From the NCBI GenBank assembly GCA_023548195.1, contig JAJHZJ010000061.1, positions 6,402,373 to 6,466,372 of the forward strand: a stretch of DNA of 64,000 bases. The letters run 5' to 3'. Position numbers and translations under genes: made by a program. Position 1 is the first letter of the stretch; every line of letters starts with the position of its first letter. The notes under the pieces are model-generated. The model was not told the origin of the DNA. It saw only the letters and a list, made by a program, of their open reading frames with translations, and did not search any database. This DNA comes from Bettongia penicillata ogilbyi (Eukaryota; Chordata; Mammalia; Diprotodontia; Potoroidae). This document shows, piece after piece, positions 1 through 13,309 of this stretch.

Positions 1-94
1 ACTGGGCTGTCTGCACTACAGACATTTGCTGGATCCTTGATTCTCTGTCAGAAATCTCATTGCTCTTCCAACGTCCAATGTCTCCTCAGAGAGT

Positions 95-325
95 TATAAT
101 GGTACAATGGAAAGAGTGATATACAGGGGATCAAGATCCTGGGTTCAAATACTGGCAGTGACACTTACTCCGTGTAAGGCCTTGGAAAAGTTACCTAATT
201 TTTTTCTGTTTCAGTTTTCTGGTCTCAGTTTCCTTGTTTGTTAAATGAGAGACTGGATCAGATGAACTCTGAAGGGTCCTTGCCAATTCTAAATTTACAA
301 TTTATGATTATTCTTTTATTGAGAA
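95..325 (+). repeat. MIR-type SINE
   Basis: Diverged SINE with the usual order: a tRNA-derived head (GGAAAGAGTGATATACAGG, then TGGGTTCAAATACTGGCA with a B-box-like GGTTCAAAT), the CORE stretch, and TTAAATGAGAGACTGGATCAGATGAACTC at the 3' side (described, not quoted in full elsewhere). Confidence 0.7.
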
Positions 326-369
326 GCAGATGATTTCACCTACATTACCCAGGAGACTGAGGCCAATCC

Positions 370-1880
370 AAATGATGAGAACTCTTCTCTTTTTTAAAAG
401 ATTATTATTTTTATCATTAATTTTTGAAAAAAAATATTGAATTCTAAATTTTCTCTCCCTCCCAATCTTCCCCTGCCAATTGAGAAGGTAGGAAAAGTGC
501 TATTAATTATACATGTGAAATCATGCAAAACATATTTCTACATTAGTTACATTGCAAAAAAAACTAAGAGAAAATAACGCTTCAATCCATATTTAAACTT
601 TTTCAGTTCTTTCTGGATATGGACAGCAATTTTTTCACTTTAAGTCCTTCAGAATTGTCTTAGATCATTGCATTGATCAATATAACTAAGTCATTCATAA
701 TTGATCATCATTACAATATTGATTTTACTGTATACAGTGTTCTCCTGGTTTTGCTCACTTCACTTCGCATCAGTTTGTATGTCTTTCCAGGTTTTTCTGC
801 AACTAATTTCTTATAACACAATAGTATTCCATCACAATCATATACCACATCTTGTTCTGCCATTCCCCAACTGATGAACATCCTCTCAATTTCCAGTTCT
901 TTGTCACCACAAAAAGAGATACTACGAATACTTTTTGTAGATATAGGTCTTTTCCCTTTTTCTTTGATCTCTGTAGGATATAGACCTGGTAATGATATTG
1001 CTGGGTCAAAGGGTATGCACCATTTTATAGCCCGTTGGACATAGTCCCAAATTTTTTTCCAGAATGGTTGGATCAATTCATAACTCCATTAATAGTGCAT
1101 TAGTGTTCCAATTTTTCCATATCCCCTCCAATATTTGTCTTTTTCCATTTCTTTCATATTAGTCAATATGATAGATGTGGGATGGTACCTCAGAGTTGCT
1201 TTAAATTTGCATCTTTCTAATCAATAGCAGTTTAGAACATTTTTTCTATCTATCTGTCAACATGACCATGGATAGCTTTGATTTCTTCTTCTGAAAACTG
1301 TCTGTTCATAGCCTTTGACCATTTGTCAATTTGGGAATGACTCATATTCTTATAAATCCAACTCAATTCCCTATGTATTTGAGAAATGAGGCCTTTATAT
1401 GAGAAAGTTACTATAAAAATGTTTCTCCAGTTTCCTGTTTTCCTTCTAATATTGGCTTCAATGGTTTTGTTAGTATACTTTTTAATTCAGTGAAATAAAA
1501 ACAATTCATTTTACTTCTGGTAATCCTATCTCTTGTTTAGTCATAAATTCTTTCCTTATCTATAGTTGAGAGAGGTAAAATTTTCCATGTTCCCCTAATT
1601 TACTTATTATATGTCTACATTATGTGCACATTTTGACCTTATCTTGGTATGTGGTATGAGATGTTGGTCTATACCTAGTTTCTGCCAAATTGCTTTCCAC
1701 TTTTCTCAGTAATTTTGGTCAAATAGTGAATTTTTGTTCCAAAATCTTGGATCTTTGGGTTTATCAAATATTATCTTACCTATGGTCATTTACTACTAAG
1801 TGTTATGTATGTAATCTGTTCCATTGACCCACCATTCTATTTCTTAGTCAGTACCAGATTGTTTGGATAATTACCACTTT
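370..1880 (-). mobile_element. L1 LINE, 3' part: end of ORF2 plus 3' UTR
   Basis: Read on the minus strand, 711-1076 encodes MIQPFWKKIWDYVQRAIKW followed by IPFDPAISLPGLYP, matching the C-terminal region of L1 ORF2 proteins (human: PFDPAIPLLGIYPKDYK). An adjacent frame at 803-1009 gives NKMWYMIVMEYYCVIRN, the counterpart of KMWHIYTMEYYAAIKN. The homology thus switches frame, showing indels. Upstream ORF2 sequence continues to about 1880, and 370-710 is the 3' UTR. The fragment is 5'-truncated and inactive. Confidence 0.85.
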
Positions 1881-1884
1881 GTAA

Positions 1885-2412
1885 TACAAGTAGCAAATGG
1901 GAGGAGGGGGTAATCAGAAGTAAACACTTTTGCGGGGGGACAAGGTCAAAAGAGAGAAAAGAATTAATGGGGGCAAGATAGGGTGGAGGAAAATATAGTT
2001 AGTCTTTCACAACATGACTTTTATGGAAGCCTTTTGCATAACTACACATGTATAGCCTATATTGAATTGCTTGCCTTCTCAGTGGGGATGGATGGAGAGG
2101 AAGGAAGGGGGAGAAGTTGGAACTCAAAGTTTTAAAAATGAATGTTATAAATTGTTTTTACATGCAACTGGGAAATAAGAAATACAGGAATAGGGTATAG
2201 AAATCTATTCTGCCCTATAAGAAAATAGAGGAGAAGGGGATAAGGAAAGGGAGGGGTGTGATAGAAGGGAGGGCAGATTAGGGGAAGGGGTATCAGAATG
2301 TATTCTGTCTTGGGGTGGGCAGAGGGGAGAGATGAGGAGAAAACTTGGAACTCAAAATCTTGTGGAAATGAATGTTGAAAACCAAAAATAAATAAATTAA
2401 TTAAAAAAGAAA
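1885..2412 (+). mobile_element. HAL1/L1 3' UTR ending in an A-rich tail
   Basis: Purine-rich plus-strand sequence with GGAACTCAAAG, then GAAATGAATGTTGAAAACC, and an AAATAAATAAATTAATTAAAAAAG tail at about 2385-2412. The same 3' UTR appears inverted inside the HAL1 at 27589-28630, and the last ~80 bp resemble the end of the L1 at 54010-54500. There is no ORF2 in front of it. It lies head-to-head between two minus-strand L1 pieces, so it is a separate insertion or an inversion product. Confidence 0.7.
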
Positions 2413-2414
2413 AA

Positions 2415-3987
2415 TTGGGAGACCAATTCACTGTTGGCAGAGTTGTGAAGTAGTCCAATCATTTCTATTTTACTTTCTGGTTCTAGAACATCAAGGCAGT
2501 TTTCCTTGATACTTTCTTTTAAGATGATGTCTAGGAGTTTTTTTTTGATCATGGCATTCAGGTAGACCAATAATTTTTAAATTATCTCTCCTGGATCTAT
2601 TTTCCAGGTCAGTTGTTTTCCCAATGAGATACTTCACATGGTCTTCTATTTTCCATTCTTTTGGCTTTGTTTTATAATTTCTAATTTAATTTAATTTAAA
2701 TTTCTAATTTCTAATTTAATTTATAATTTCTTGGTTTCTCATAAAGTCATTAGCTTCCATCTGCTCCATTCTAACTTTTAAAGAACTATTTTCTTCAGTA
2801 AGCTTTTGAACCTCCTTTTTCATTTGGCTAATTCTGCTTTTTAAAGTATTCTTCTCACTGACTTTTTGGACCTCTTTTGCCATTTCAGTTAGTCTATTTT
2901 TAAAGGTGTTATTTTTTTCAGCATTTTTTTTGGATCTCCTTTAGCAAGCTGTTGACTAGCTTTTCATGATTTTCTTGCATCACTCTCTTCTCTTCCCAAT
3001 TTTTCCTCCACCTGTCTTTCTTGATTTTCAAAATCCTTTTTGAGCTCTTCCTTAGCCTGAGACCACTGTATATATTTTTTGGAGGCTTTGGATGCAGAAG
3101 CCTTTATCTTACTGTCTTTCTCTGATGGTATCCTTTGCTCTTCCTCAACCAAAAGGATTGGAGAAAATACCTTTTCACCAAGAAAGTAACCTTCTATAGT
3201 ATTACTTTTCCCCCGCTTTTTGGGCATTTTCCCAGCCAGTTACTTGACTTTTGAGTACTTTGTCAAGTGGAGGGTATTCTATCCTAGGCTTCAGATGTTT
3301 TGTGCAGCTGTTCACTGAGATATCTCTAGGGACCTGTAAGCTCTCAGTTCCTCCAAAGTGGCACAATGAAAAGAGAGAAGTTTACTGCTCTCTTGGCCTG
3401 CACTCTGGTCTGTGAACAACAAAAAGTACTCTTTTCTGCCCTGAAAATGCAAGTAGGATTCCCTCTCCACAGCCACCACTAGTTCTGTCAAGCCAGCACT
3501 CCTTCTAACCCCAGGACTGCCATTCAGGACTGAGACCCAGATCAGCCACTTGGTTCCCCCAGGGTCTTTAGGCCAAGGGCTCCAAAAGTGGAAACTGTTG
3601 CTGCAGTGGCTGCCACAACCCTGGGGCTGGGGCCGCACCATGCTCCCCTCTTACCCAGGTAAAAGAGCTTTCTTACTGACCTTTGAAGATGTCTTTGGTA
3701 TTTGTGGGTTAAGAAATCTGGGAACTGCAGCAGCTGCCTGGGATTTGTTGCCCTGAAACCTTCTCCAGTTCTGTCTGTTCCCAGACTAGGTTGCCCTCTG
3801 CTCCAAGCCCGGTGCAACAGACTTTTCCTGTTGGCCTTCCAGGCGGTCTTGGGCTGGAAATCTGCTTCACTCTATCATTTTATGGCTTCTGCTACTCTAG
3901 AATTTGTTTAGAGTCATTTTTTACAGGTATTTTATGGGCTGTGGGGGGAGAGCTAGAGGAGGTCTGTCCTACTCTGCTATCTTCCAG
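2415..3987 (-). mobile_element. L1/HAL1 5' part: 5' UTR and ORF1 N-terminus
   Basis: On the minus strand, 3227 down to 2964 encodes 87 residues beginning MPKKRGKSNTIEGYFLGEK. They continue into a lysine/glutamate-rich coiled-coil type segment (WSQAKEELKKDFENQERQV), the expected N-terminus of a marsupial L1 ORF1 protein (RNA-binding trimer). ORF1 continues with frameshifts to about 2415. The GC-richer stretch 3228-3987 is the 5' UTR. The element is 3'-truncated or joined to the neighbouring plus-strand piece at about 2412. A (TTTAATTTAA)-like tandem expansion sits at 2680-2735. Confidence 0.8.
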
Positions 3988-5965
3988 GTTTGGTCTTTTT
4001 ATCATGAAAACTTGAAAGTCCTCTATTTCCTTAAATGTTCATTTCCCCCTCCAGAAAATTTATACCCAGTCTTTCTAGATAGGTTATTCTTGGTTGTACT
4101 CCTACCTTCTTTGCCTCATGGAATATCATATTTCAAGCCCTCTGCTTCTTTAATGTGGAACTGATAAATCCTGTGTGATCCTGACTGTGGCTCCATGATA
4201 TCTGATTTGCTTTTTTCTGGCTTTTTCAATATTTTCTCCTTGACCTGATAGCTCAGTAACTTTGCTACAATTTTCCTGGGAGTTATCATTTTCACCTGTT
4301 TCAGGTAGTGATTGGTGGATTCTTTCATTTTCTATTTTATCCACTGATTCTAGGATATCAGAGCAGTTTTCCTTAGTAATTTCTTGAAATATAATGTCTT
4401 TTATTGATCATTATTTTCAGGTAGTACAAGAATTCTTGTTCTTTCTCTTTTTTTTGGAGGCAGAGTTAAGTGACTTGCTCAAGTGTACACAAAGTGTCTG
4501 AAGCTAGATTTGAACTCAGGTTCTCATAACTCCAGGGCTGATGTTCTATCCATTGTGTCAACCAGCTGTCCCCTAGTCCAGTAATTCTGATATAATCTCT
4601 CCTTGATCTACTTCCCAGGTCAGTTGTTTTTCTGATGTAATATTTCACATTTTCCTCTTTTTTTCATTCTTTTGACTTGGTTTTATTATTTTCTGATATC
4701 TAATGAAGTCATTAGTTTCTACTTTTCCAGTTCTAATTTTTGTACCTCTTTTTTTGATTTGGCCAATTCTGCTTTTTAAAGGAGTTCTTCTTGTCAGTGT
4801 TGTTTGTGCCTTTTTCTTTTTTTACCAAGCTGTTGACTCTTTTCATAATTTTTCTTACATCACTCTCATTACTTTTTTCTAATTTTTCCTCTACCTTTCA
4901 AATTTGATTTTTAAAATTCTTTTTGAGCTCTTCCAAGAATTGTTTTTGAGTTGTGTACAATTTACACTTTTTATTTGAGGCTTTGCCTATAGTTGTTTTG
5001 ACACTGATACCTTTTTTTTTTTTGAGTTTGTGTCTTGATCTTTTCTGTAACCATGGTAGCTTTTTATGTTCAGGTTCTTTTTTGTCATTTATTCATTTTT
5101 CCAGCCTATTTCTTGACTTTGAACTTCATGTTAAAATTAGGTTCTGCTTCTGAGGTAGAAGGGGTATTGTCCCAAACTTTAGGTTTTGTGCTGTTGTTTT
5201 CAGAAATGCAAATATGTAAGTTTTTGGTGTTTCCAAAGTGGTATGATCCAAAAAGATCATACTCCTCTCCTGCCTATGATCTGGTCTTTACTCAGGAAGG
5301 GATCTTGTTCCCCTGCAGCCACAAGTCCTAGTGCTCCTCTTGGCCCTGGAACTGTGACCAAGTCCCTTGCTCTGCAGTAGTCACAAGTGCTAATGCTCCT
5401 TTCTGCCTTGGAATTGAGACCAGGGATCCTGTTCCCTTGTGAGAATCCATAAGCACTCTTCTCCACCCTGGAACTGTGAACAGGACCCCTATTCCTCTGG
5501 AATCATAAGGGCTATCTCTCTTCTTGATCTTTGAATTGTGACTAGGGCCCCTAATCCCCTGTGACCATAAGCACTACTGCTTCTCTTCACCCTGGAACTG
5601 TGATTGGGCAACACCCCCAGAGCCAGAAAAGGGTCTGCCATAATTTCTTTCTGACCAGTTGCCCAACCCTATTACCATCTTTGGGGTGAGAGCTCCCAAG
5701 GTTGCAGTTGCTGCTGTTATAACAGGCTCTAAGGCCTGTTGCTGGTATTGCAGCAGCATGTGTTGCACTCTGGGCCAATTGCCACCCTGATGTCACAGAC
5801 CTCTCTGGCTAAACTCCAAAACTGTCTTTGGCTAGAAAAATGTCTCATTGACCTTATCTTGGCTCTTATGCTCCAGAATTTGATTTAAGGTGTTATCTTA
5901 AAGTCATTTGGAAGGAGATGTTGGGAGAGTTCAGTTGTGTTGCTGCCTAGACTCCACCATCTTGA
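3988..5965 (-). mobile_element. Second L1/HAL1 5' half: ORF1 and 5' UTR
   Basis: A more diverged copy in the same orientation as its left neighbour. On the minus strand 4116-4328 encodes TPRKIVAKLLSYQVKEKIL followed by a degraded ORF1 C-terminal domain; the N-terminal ORF1 region lies at 4580-5040 and the 5' UTR at 5040-5965. The left neighbour's 5' end abuts this copy's ORF1 C-terminus at about 3985-3990, giving a tandem pair of L1 5' halves. It is interrupted by a short SINE at 4446-4573. Confidence 0.75.
4446..4573 (-). mobile_element. Short tRNA-derived SINE with A-tail inserted in L1 ORF1
   Basis: Sense strand runs GGGGACAGCTGGTTGACACA, a B-box-like GAGTTCAAATC, CAAGTCACTTAACTC and then an A-run. 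This is the short head-plus-poly(A) design mobilised by L1, unlike Mar1, which carries a Bov-B-like tail. Flanks TAGTACAAGAATTCTTG (left) and TAGTCCAGTAATTCTGA (right) look like a decayed target-site duplication. Confidence 0.65.
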
Positions 5966-6064
5966 TTCTTCACAGTTCTCTATTCCTCTTAAACTCTCAA
6001 TGTTCTCATTCATTTTCTCTTTTTTCTTAATAGCCTTGGAGGTGAGGTAGGTTGGCAATTATGT

Positions 6065-6255
6065 GGGCCTGTAAATATAATGCTGAACATGGAATCAGGA
6101 AGACCTGTTCAATTTATGATCAAATGATGCCTTAGACAATGAGTATTTCTTTGACCCTGGGCAAGTTACTCAACTTCTTTCAGCCTCAGGGTTGATATCA
6201 AGTTATAATGAGATAACATATGTAAAATGCCTTGTAAAAATTAAAGAATGTTGTA
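6065..6255 (+). repeat. MIR-type SINE
   Basis: Carries GACCCTGGGCAAGTTACTCAACTTC and an AATGAGATAACATATGTAAAATGCC 3' region ending in ATTATTA, typical of MIR; the head is diverged. Confidence 0.65.
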
Positions 6256-6259
6256 AATC

Positions 6260-7215
6260 CTTATTATTACTTTTTTCCCTGCCAAAGCTAATACTTCTAC
6301 CTATGTCCTCAATCTTATTTCCTTTTCCTCCCTGACTTATCTCCATCAAGTGTTTCTTCTCTCTCATGTATCCTGAATCTCTCCTTCTAGACGAGCTCTT
6401 TTTCTACATCCAATAAATGTGCTCAAATCTCCCCAATTAAAAAAAAAGTCCTTGGACCCTCTTATTCTTTCAAGTGACTGGCCTATCTTTGTCCTCTTCT
6501 TCACTGTCAAACCTCTAAAAATGGTTGACACTCACTGCCTTCACCTCCTCACAACAGACTAATAATCTGGTTTCTGTCCTCATTGTTCTCCCGAAAAAAG
6601 TTTTTCCCATGGCTACTATTGATCTCTTCATGACTATATCCAATGTTCCTATTTCTGTCTTTATCTTCCTTGACCTCTTGGAAACATGTGACATTGTGGA
6701 TCACAGTTGCCTTTTGGCTCACTTATTCTTCCTTGGCTTTCTTTTGCAAGTTCTCCTATCTCTCTGACCCTACTTTCTCTGTCTCGTTGGCTAATTCTTC
6801 ATTTTTCTTCCATCCTTTAAAAGTGGGTACCTTCCAAGGGCGTTCTTGGCCATCTTGGGATCTTATTCACTTCCCAGTCTTCAAAATGCCCACCTCCATC
6901 CTAAAACTGACAAATCTCTGTATTTAGCCCCTTAGTTCAAGTATTATATTTCCCAGTATCCGCTGAATATTTCTAACAATGTTAAAATACAACATGTTCC
7001 ACATTGAACCCATAATCTTTCCCCACCTCTACTCCTAGTTTCTCTAGTTTTATTGTTGGCACCAACAACTTCCCAGTCACAGAAGCTCTTTGGCTCATTT
7101 CTCTCTTTAAATTCCAACCATCCGATCAGTTGTTAAGCACTACTGACTTAGCCTCTTACCACAACCTCCTTGTTCAAGATCTCATCTCTTCTAATCCAGA
7201 TAACTGTAATAGCCT
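6260..7215 (+). mobile_element. L2 LINE fragment (ORF2 reverse transcriptase region)
   Basis: Translation at 6643-6767 gives FLDLLETCDIVDHSCLLAHL, a decayed form of the L2 motif DLSAAFDTVDHSLLL from the reverse transcriptase domain. The downstream text to 7215 follows the L2 order (LVQDLISSN..., then ACTGTAATAGCCTCCTAATAG). Many stops and indels. Confidence 0.75.
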
Positions 7216-7221
7216 CCTAAT

Positions 7222-7395
7222 AGGTTGGTTATTCTGTTACTTCATCTTTCTCAGTCTCAGTTTCACTATATATGAAATTAAGATTATAATAGTACCCATC
7301 TCACTGGGTTGTTGGGAAATATGGAAAGCACTTTAAGAACTTCCAAGTATTATATAAATGTTAATTATTATTAATGTTATCATTATTATCACTAC
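7222..7395 (+). repeat. MIR 3' half
   Basis: Contains TTAAGATTATAATAGTACCC, GGGTTGTTGGGAAATATGG and AAGCACTTTAAGAAC, ending in ATTATTA repeats, which is the 3' half of a MIR. Confidence 0.6.
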
Positions 7396-7454
7396 TATTA
7401 ACTGTGAAGGTATTCTTCCCTAATAGATCACAGCACTACAACTTAGCCAATGAT

Positions 7455-7655
7455 TTTAGAGCAGGGGTCTAACCTGGGGTCTATTAACTTTAAACTTTAA
7501 AAAAAAATAATTCTGATAACTGTATTTTGATATAATTGTTTTCTTTTGCCATCCTATTTATTTTATTTACTGCATTTAATTTTTTTAATAAGGGGCCCAC
7601 AGGTTTCACCAAAGGACAGTCTGATGCAAAAAAGGTTAAAAAACCCTTCTCTTAG
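7455..7655 (+). mobile_element. Non-autonomous hAT-like DNA transposon
   Basis: Left end AGCAGGGGTCTAACCTGGGG and right end AAAAAGGTTAAAAAACCC are decayed terminal inverted repeats around a short AT-rich core with no coding capacity. Similar copies lie at 58325-58500 and 63055-63265. The hAT assignment is from remembered terminal sequence (CAGGGGTTCTTAACC-like). Confidence 0.55.
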
Positions 7656-8182
7656 AGAATTACTCTGTTTAAAAAAATTGATCAGCCTAGTGATGAGACT
7701 CCTTGTACTTAGCTAGGCTGATCCTCAGGCAGCAGAAATGCATTCCATTGCTAAGCCCATACTTGAGATCGTTCCAACTTGACAGGATCTGCCAAAGACA
7801 GAACTTTGCTGGCAAAGCTTTTGAGAACCCAAAGTCATCTCTGACCCACTGCAACACATAAGAGGAGATGCTAGTGGATTTCTAAAATATCACTTTTTAT
7901 AAATACATATATTTTAAATTAATACCAGTAAATCCTGCTTTCTATGACAGACACCTATTTTGAGATAAATCAAGCTGTATGTGTTATACCTTCAAAGTTG
8001 TGGCAGCCATGACAATACATGACTCAGTTTTTTAAGGCTGAGAGGCATAATTTTCAGACCTTACCAAGGGCACCCAAATATCTTGTCTTCAAACTCGAAC
8101 CAGGACTAGAATTCAGGTTTCTAGTTCAATGCCCTTTCTACTCCAACTTAATGAATTTCAATTTTTGTTCTGCAAATAACAG

Positions 8183-10130
8183 TAATAGAATCACTAAGCT
8201 GGAAGGAAACTCTGAGGTTATCGAGTCTACCTAGTACCAGAGTGGGAATGCCTTCAATAACATCCCTAAAATAGTTAGAAAGATCTCTGAAGATCTCCAG
8301 TAAGAGGAAACTACTTCCTGAGGACAGGACAGTGGAAAGAATATTGGTTCTGGAGTCACATGACTTGGGTTCAAATCCCAAATTGGATATATTTTACCTG
8401 TCTAATCTTGGGGAAGTCACTTAATGTCCCAGTGTGCCTCAGTTTTCTACAAAGCGAGGGGGGTTGGACTAGACAGCCTTTAAGGTCTCTTCCAGTCCAA
8501 GGTCTATGACAAGTTTATGACTTGGCAGACTACTGAACTTTTGGATAGCTCCAAAACTTAGTTTTACAAAGCACTTCCTAACAGTAAGACTACATCAATA
8601 CCTCTGTAATCTCTAGTTCTGCCTTTTGGGTCCAAGGAGAATGAGTCTATTCCTTTTTCCATGTGAAAACTCTTAAAAAGTTTGAAGACTTCACTCTGTC
8701 TATTTCTGTTCCCAGGGTACATCAATCCTTCTATGGCACTATTTTGATTCCCTTCACTAAGGCTACTCACCTTCTCTGAGACATGCACCAGCTTATCCTT
8801 CTTAAATGGTGGGACCCAGAACTAAAGATAGCTAGGTCCTGATTAGTGCAAATAATGAATACTGTCAAGTGTTTACATTATTCAAATTCACATAGCATAC
8901 TTCCTTGGAGCTAGAACCAGTTTCTGTGCTTTACATAATGTTAACTCTGAATGGGGTATGAATTAGAATACTTATGACCACTTCATGGTATTCATTTTTA
9001 TACTAATCAGGATCTACCAGTACTTCAGAAGTGGTCTGATCTTAGAAGGGTCTTTTTTGGAGTCTTTTAATCACAAAGTTTTATGAATGATCTATTTCTT
9101 TGTATACTGAATCAATGTTGAATGCTGAATCCATTTAAAACTCATTTTTGCAAGAACTACTTACTATCTAGTCATGTCTCTCCCAACCTGCATTTAGGCA
9201 ATTGGTTTCTTGAATGCTAGTGTAGTACTTTATATTCATCCCTACTGAAATTTTTCCTATTGAATCTGGTCCATCACTTTAGCCTATTGAGATCCTTTGC
9301 CTTCTGATACTGTAATTCACCATATACCTCCAAATTTCAAGTCCTATGACCACTGAATAAGCATGCCATCTATATCTTCATCTTGGTTATTTTTAATGTT
9401 GAACAAAAAAAGGCCAAGAACAGATCCCTAGGACACTTTGATAGAGAACCCACACTATGCTGATAATAGTTCTTGAATCACTACTCTTTAAGTGTGGATG
9501 TACATCAGTTTCAAATAAACCTGAATGTGTTATTATCTGGCCCATATTATTCCATCTTGTTCAGAAGGAGAGATCTGTCAATATCTTGTTGAAATCCAAG
9601 TATACCCTTTGTAATCCACGCCGTCTCGTCATCCCAGTGAAGTTTGCTGGCCAACATCTTTCAGAATCCACCTTCCTTCCCCTTGGAAGATCTGGACAAC
9701 TGTCCTGCAGCACTCCTTCTGTTCTCCAATTTGTTTCTCTTCAGGCATCTACAGCATCAGCTCAGGGATCCCAAACTTCCTTCAGTCAAGGACACAGAGC
9801 ATCTAGGTCTGGTGACTTGAACTCTTTCAGTGAGGTGCAGTGATCTACTGTTCTGGCATTTCAATTTCCTGTTAACCATTCCTTGTTCTCTATCTCCAAT
9901 TTGAAAAATCATTTTCCGAGGTGAAGAAAACAGAGTCCAAGCAAGAGACGCCTAGTTCTGCTCTCTTGGCTGTCCATCATCATCTACTTTGAGTGTTTGG
10001 AATGTCTTTTTTAGTCTTCGTTTTTCTTCAACATAGCCAGCAAAGTCCATAGCACTCATCATGGTCTTCAACTCCTCCTGGCCGTTAGCATTAATGACAC
10101 TATTCTCATAGGACTGAACCACTCTTATTT
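8183..10130 (-). mobile_element. CR1/L3 LINE, long decayed copy
   Basis: Matches in order, on the minus strand, the CR1/L3 3' end (8183-8330), the C-terminal ORF2 region (8520-8850), and the reverse transcriptase portion (9170-9960), where GCATGCCATCTATATCTTCATC, AACAGATCCCTAGGACACTTTG and TCTGGTGACTTGAACTC recur in CR1 elements. Weaker similarity may continue to about 10650. A MIR splits it at 8331-8518. No intact frame remains; the plus-strand open frame at 9457-9843 is antisense and accidental. Confidence 0.7.
8331..8518 (+). repeat. MIR-type SINE nested in CR1/L3
   Basis: Head CAGTGGAAAGAATATTGG, B-box region GGGTTCAAATCCC, then GGTTGGACTAGACAGCC and AAGGTCTATGA at the end. CR1/L3 sequence resumes immediately on both sides, so the SINE is younger than the LINE. 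Confidence 0.75.
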
Positions 10131-10139
10131 ATCCCAAGT

Positions 10140-11196
<1,057 letters not shown>

Positions 11197-11559
11197 CTAT
11201 AGGAAGGAAAAAAAATAATGTTAGCTTAAAAGTTCTCATATACTGCCATCTATGTAGAAACATTTTAGTTAAAAAAAAAAAAGCATATCCCAAGCAATTT
11301 TTTAATTTTATTTATGACTACATTTCCAGGAACCCAAAACCATCAATAATGACAGATGCCCTTTATGTTCTAACAATTCTGTTAATTACATTGATTCTAA
11401 TTCCACTCAGGCTAGAAGTTAGACTTGAATTGAAAACATATTATTCATGAGTCCCACCAAAACTTGAACTGGTAAAGTTCTCAACAAAACATAACAATTG
11501 TTTATGCCAACATAAGTTTTCTTCTTTATCTTCAAAGTCAGTTGATGGTTTCAAAGATC

Positions 11560-12480
11560 TTTATTTAATTTACCTTATCAAGCCACTTTCTATGGCTAGG
11601 AACTATCTATGACTAAATCGTGAGGATACAAAGTCAAAGAAAAAATTCTACAATCTCAAGATGCTTATACTCTACTGGGGAAAAACAATGCATACACAGA
11701 TAAGTAAATACTAATTAACTTTTTTTTGGAGGGATCATGCAAGATCAGTTGCAGGAGGTGGCACTTAAGCAGAGCTTTGAAGGGAGTCAGGGGTTCTAAA
11801 AGGTGGAGATGAAGGAGAGGAGTCTAGAAAGGGGACAAAGTGCCAAGAATAGTGAAGAGCAAGTTGGTCATTTTGACTAGAATGCAGAGTGCAACGATGT
11901 GCAATAATATATAATTAACCTGGAAAGATGGGAGGAGTCAAATGGGAAGAGCTTTCAATGCTAAACAGAGAAGTTTGTGGTTTTATCCTCAAGGTCACTG
12001 GGAATCACAGAAGCTTCTTATGCAGAAGACTGCCATGGTGAGAACTGTGCTTTTCAGTATGGAAGGTGGACTAGAAAGGGATAACTTGGATGCAGGAAGA
12101 TGAAGTAGGAAAGAATTATAATAATACACATGAGAAGCAATGAGATCTACATTAGGGTGGTGGCCATGTGAATAAAGAAAAGGATATGGATGTGACGGAT
12201 GTCGTGGAGGTAGGAGAATCTATAAAATCTGCCGTTATGATTGGATAGGAGGTGGTGAGTCAGACTGAAGAATCAAGGATGACTTAAAGAAGATTTGTTA
12301 TGCCCTTGATAGAAGCAGAAGAAGGGATGGATTATAGGAGTTGGACAAAATAAATTCAGTTCAATATATGTTAAGTTTCAGATGCCCATGTGGCAGAGAT
12401 GTGCAGCTGAGTGTTGAACAGATGGGACTGCAGCTCAGGAAACAGATGAGGGCTGGATGTAAAGACCTGAGTGCTGTCCA
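11560..12480 (-). mobile_element. L2 LINE fragment
   Basis: On the minus strand this follows the L2 3' half. Landmarks are GGTGGTGGCCATGTGAAT, GCCCTTGATAGAAGCAGAAG and ATGTTAAGTTTCAGATGCCCA, which occur in this order in marsupial L2 copies. Heavily diverged; no open frame. A short CR1-like scrap (12495-12560) and a MIR scrap (12560-12620) follow it. Confidence 0.7.
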
Positions 12481-13309
12481 AAGAGGGCAAGCACAATGAT
12501 TAAGGGTCTTGAGCTCCTGCCATACAAAGACTGGTTGAAAGAAGAAGTCATGTTTAACTTATATCCCATGAAAAGACCTCAGAGGTCATCTAGTCCAGTA
12601 TCTCCTAATCCAAACTATACTGTGGGAAAAAAAAGCGCTTTTTTTTCTGGGGACAGCTCTCCTTTTTGCAGCTTTGGCATCCTGGCTTGGCTGCTCAGGT
12701 GGTGAAGAGTAATCCATCAATCCACAAAGACATATTAAGAACCTACTTTGAACTAGGCACTGGTGGATTTTAGTATGGCTGTTATGGGTTGATAATTCAA
12801 CAAAACAGTACCATAATACAGCACTGCAAAAATGACAAAACATAAGAATCGGTCTGATTCTAACTAGTATAATGTTCACCTAGTAGAATGATTCTTATTC
12901 TTTAAGAACTTAACTAACCGCTTTAACTTTAAAGTTTAGCCTGGTTTTGCGGTAATCCACAGTGCCTGCTCTCCCCTCCTCAGTGTTTTTTATTTTTGTT
13001 TTTGTTTTTTTTTACAATCTACACTCTAGGACTAAGAATACTAGAGAAGGAGGTCTAAGGATGAAGGAAGAACACTCGGTTTTAAAATTTAATAGGTGTC
13101 AAAAAGTAAGGAGCTTTGGTAGTAAAAATTTTACAAACTGGAAAAAGATTCCTCTAGACATGCCAAGGCATGGACCAGAAGCTGGAAAACATGACTGCCT
13201 GTCTCTAGTTATGTTAGCAACTCAAGGATGAATCTAAACTATTTTTGGTTTGACTTTTTTCTCCTCTGTCATAAATCACTAAAGATAACCAGTAAAGAAA
13301 TTAAACCTC

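Noticed and set aside
9457..9843. 128-codon plus-strand open frame
   Set aside because: Antisense to a CR1/L3 remnant; no known protein.
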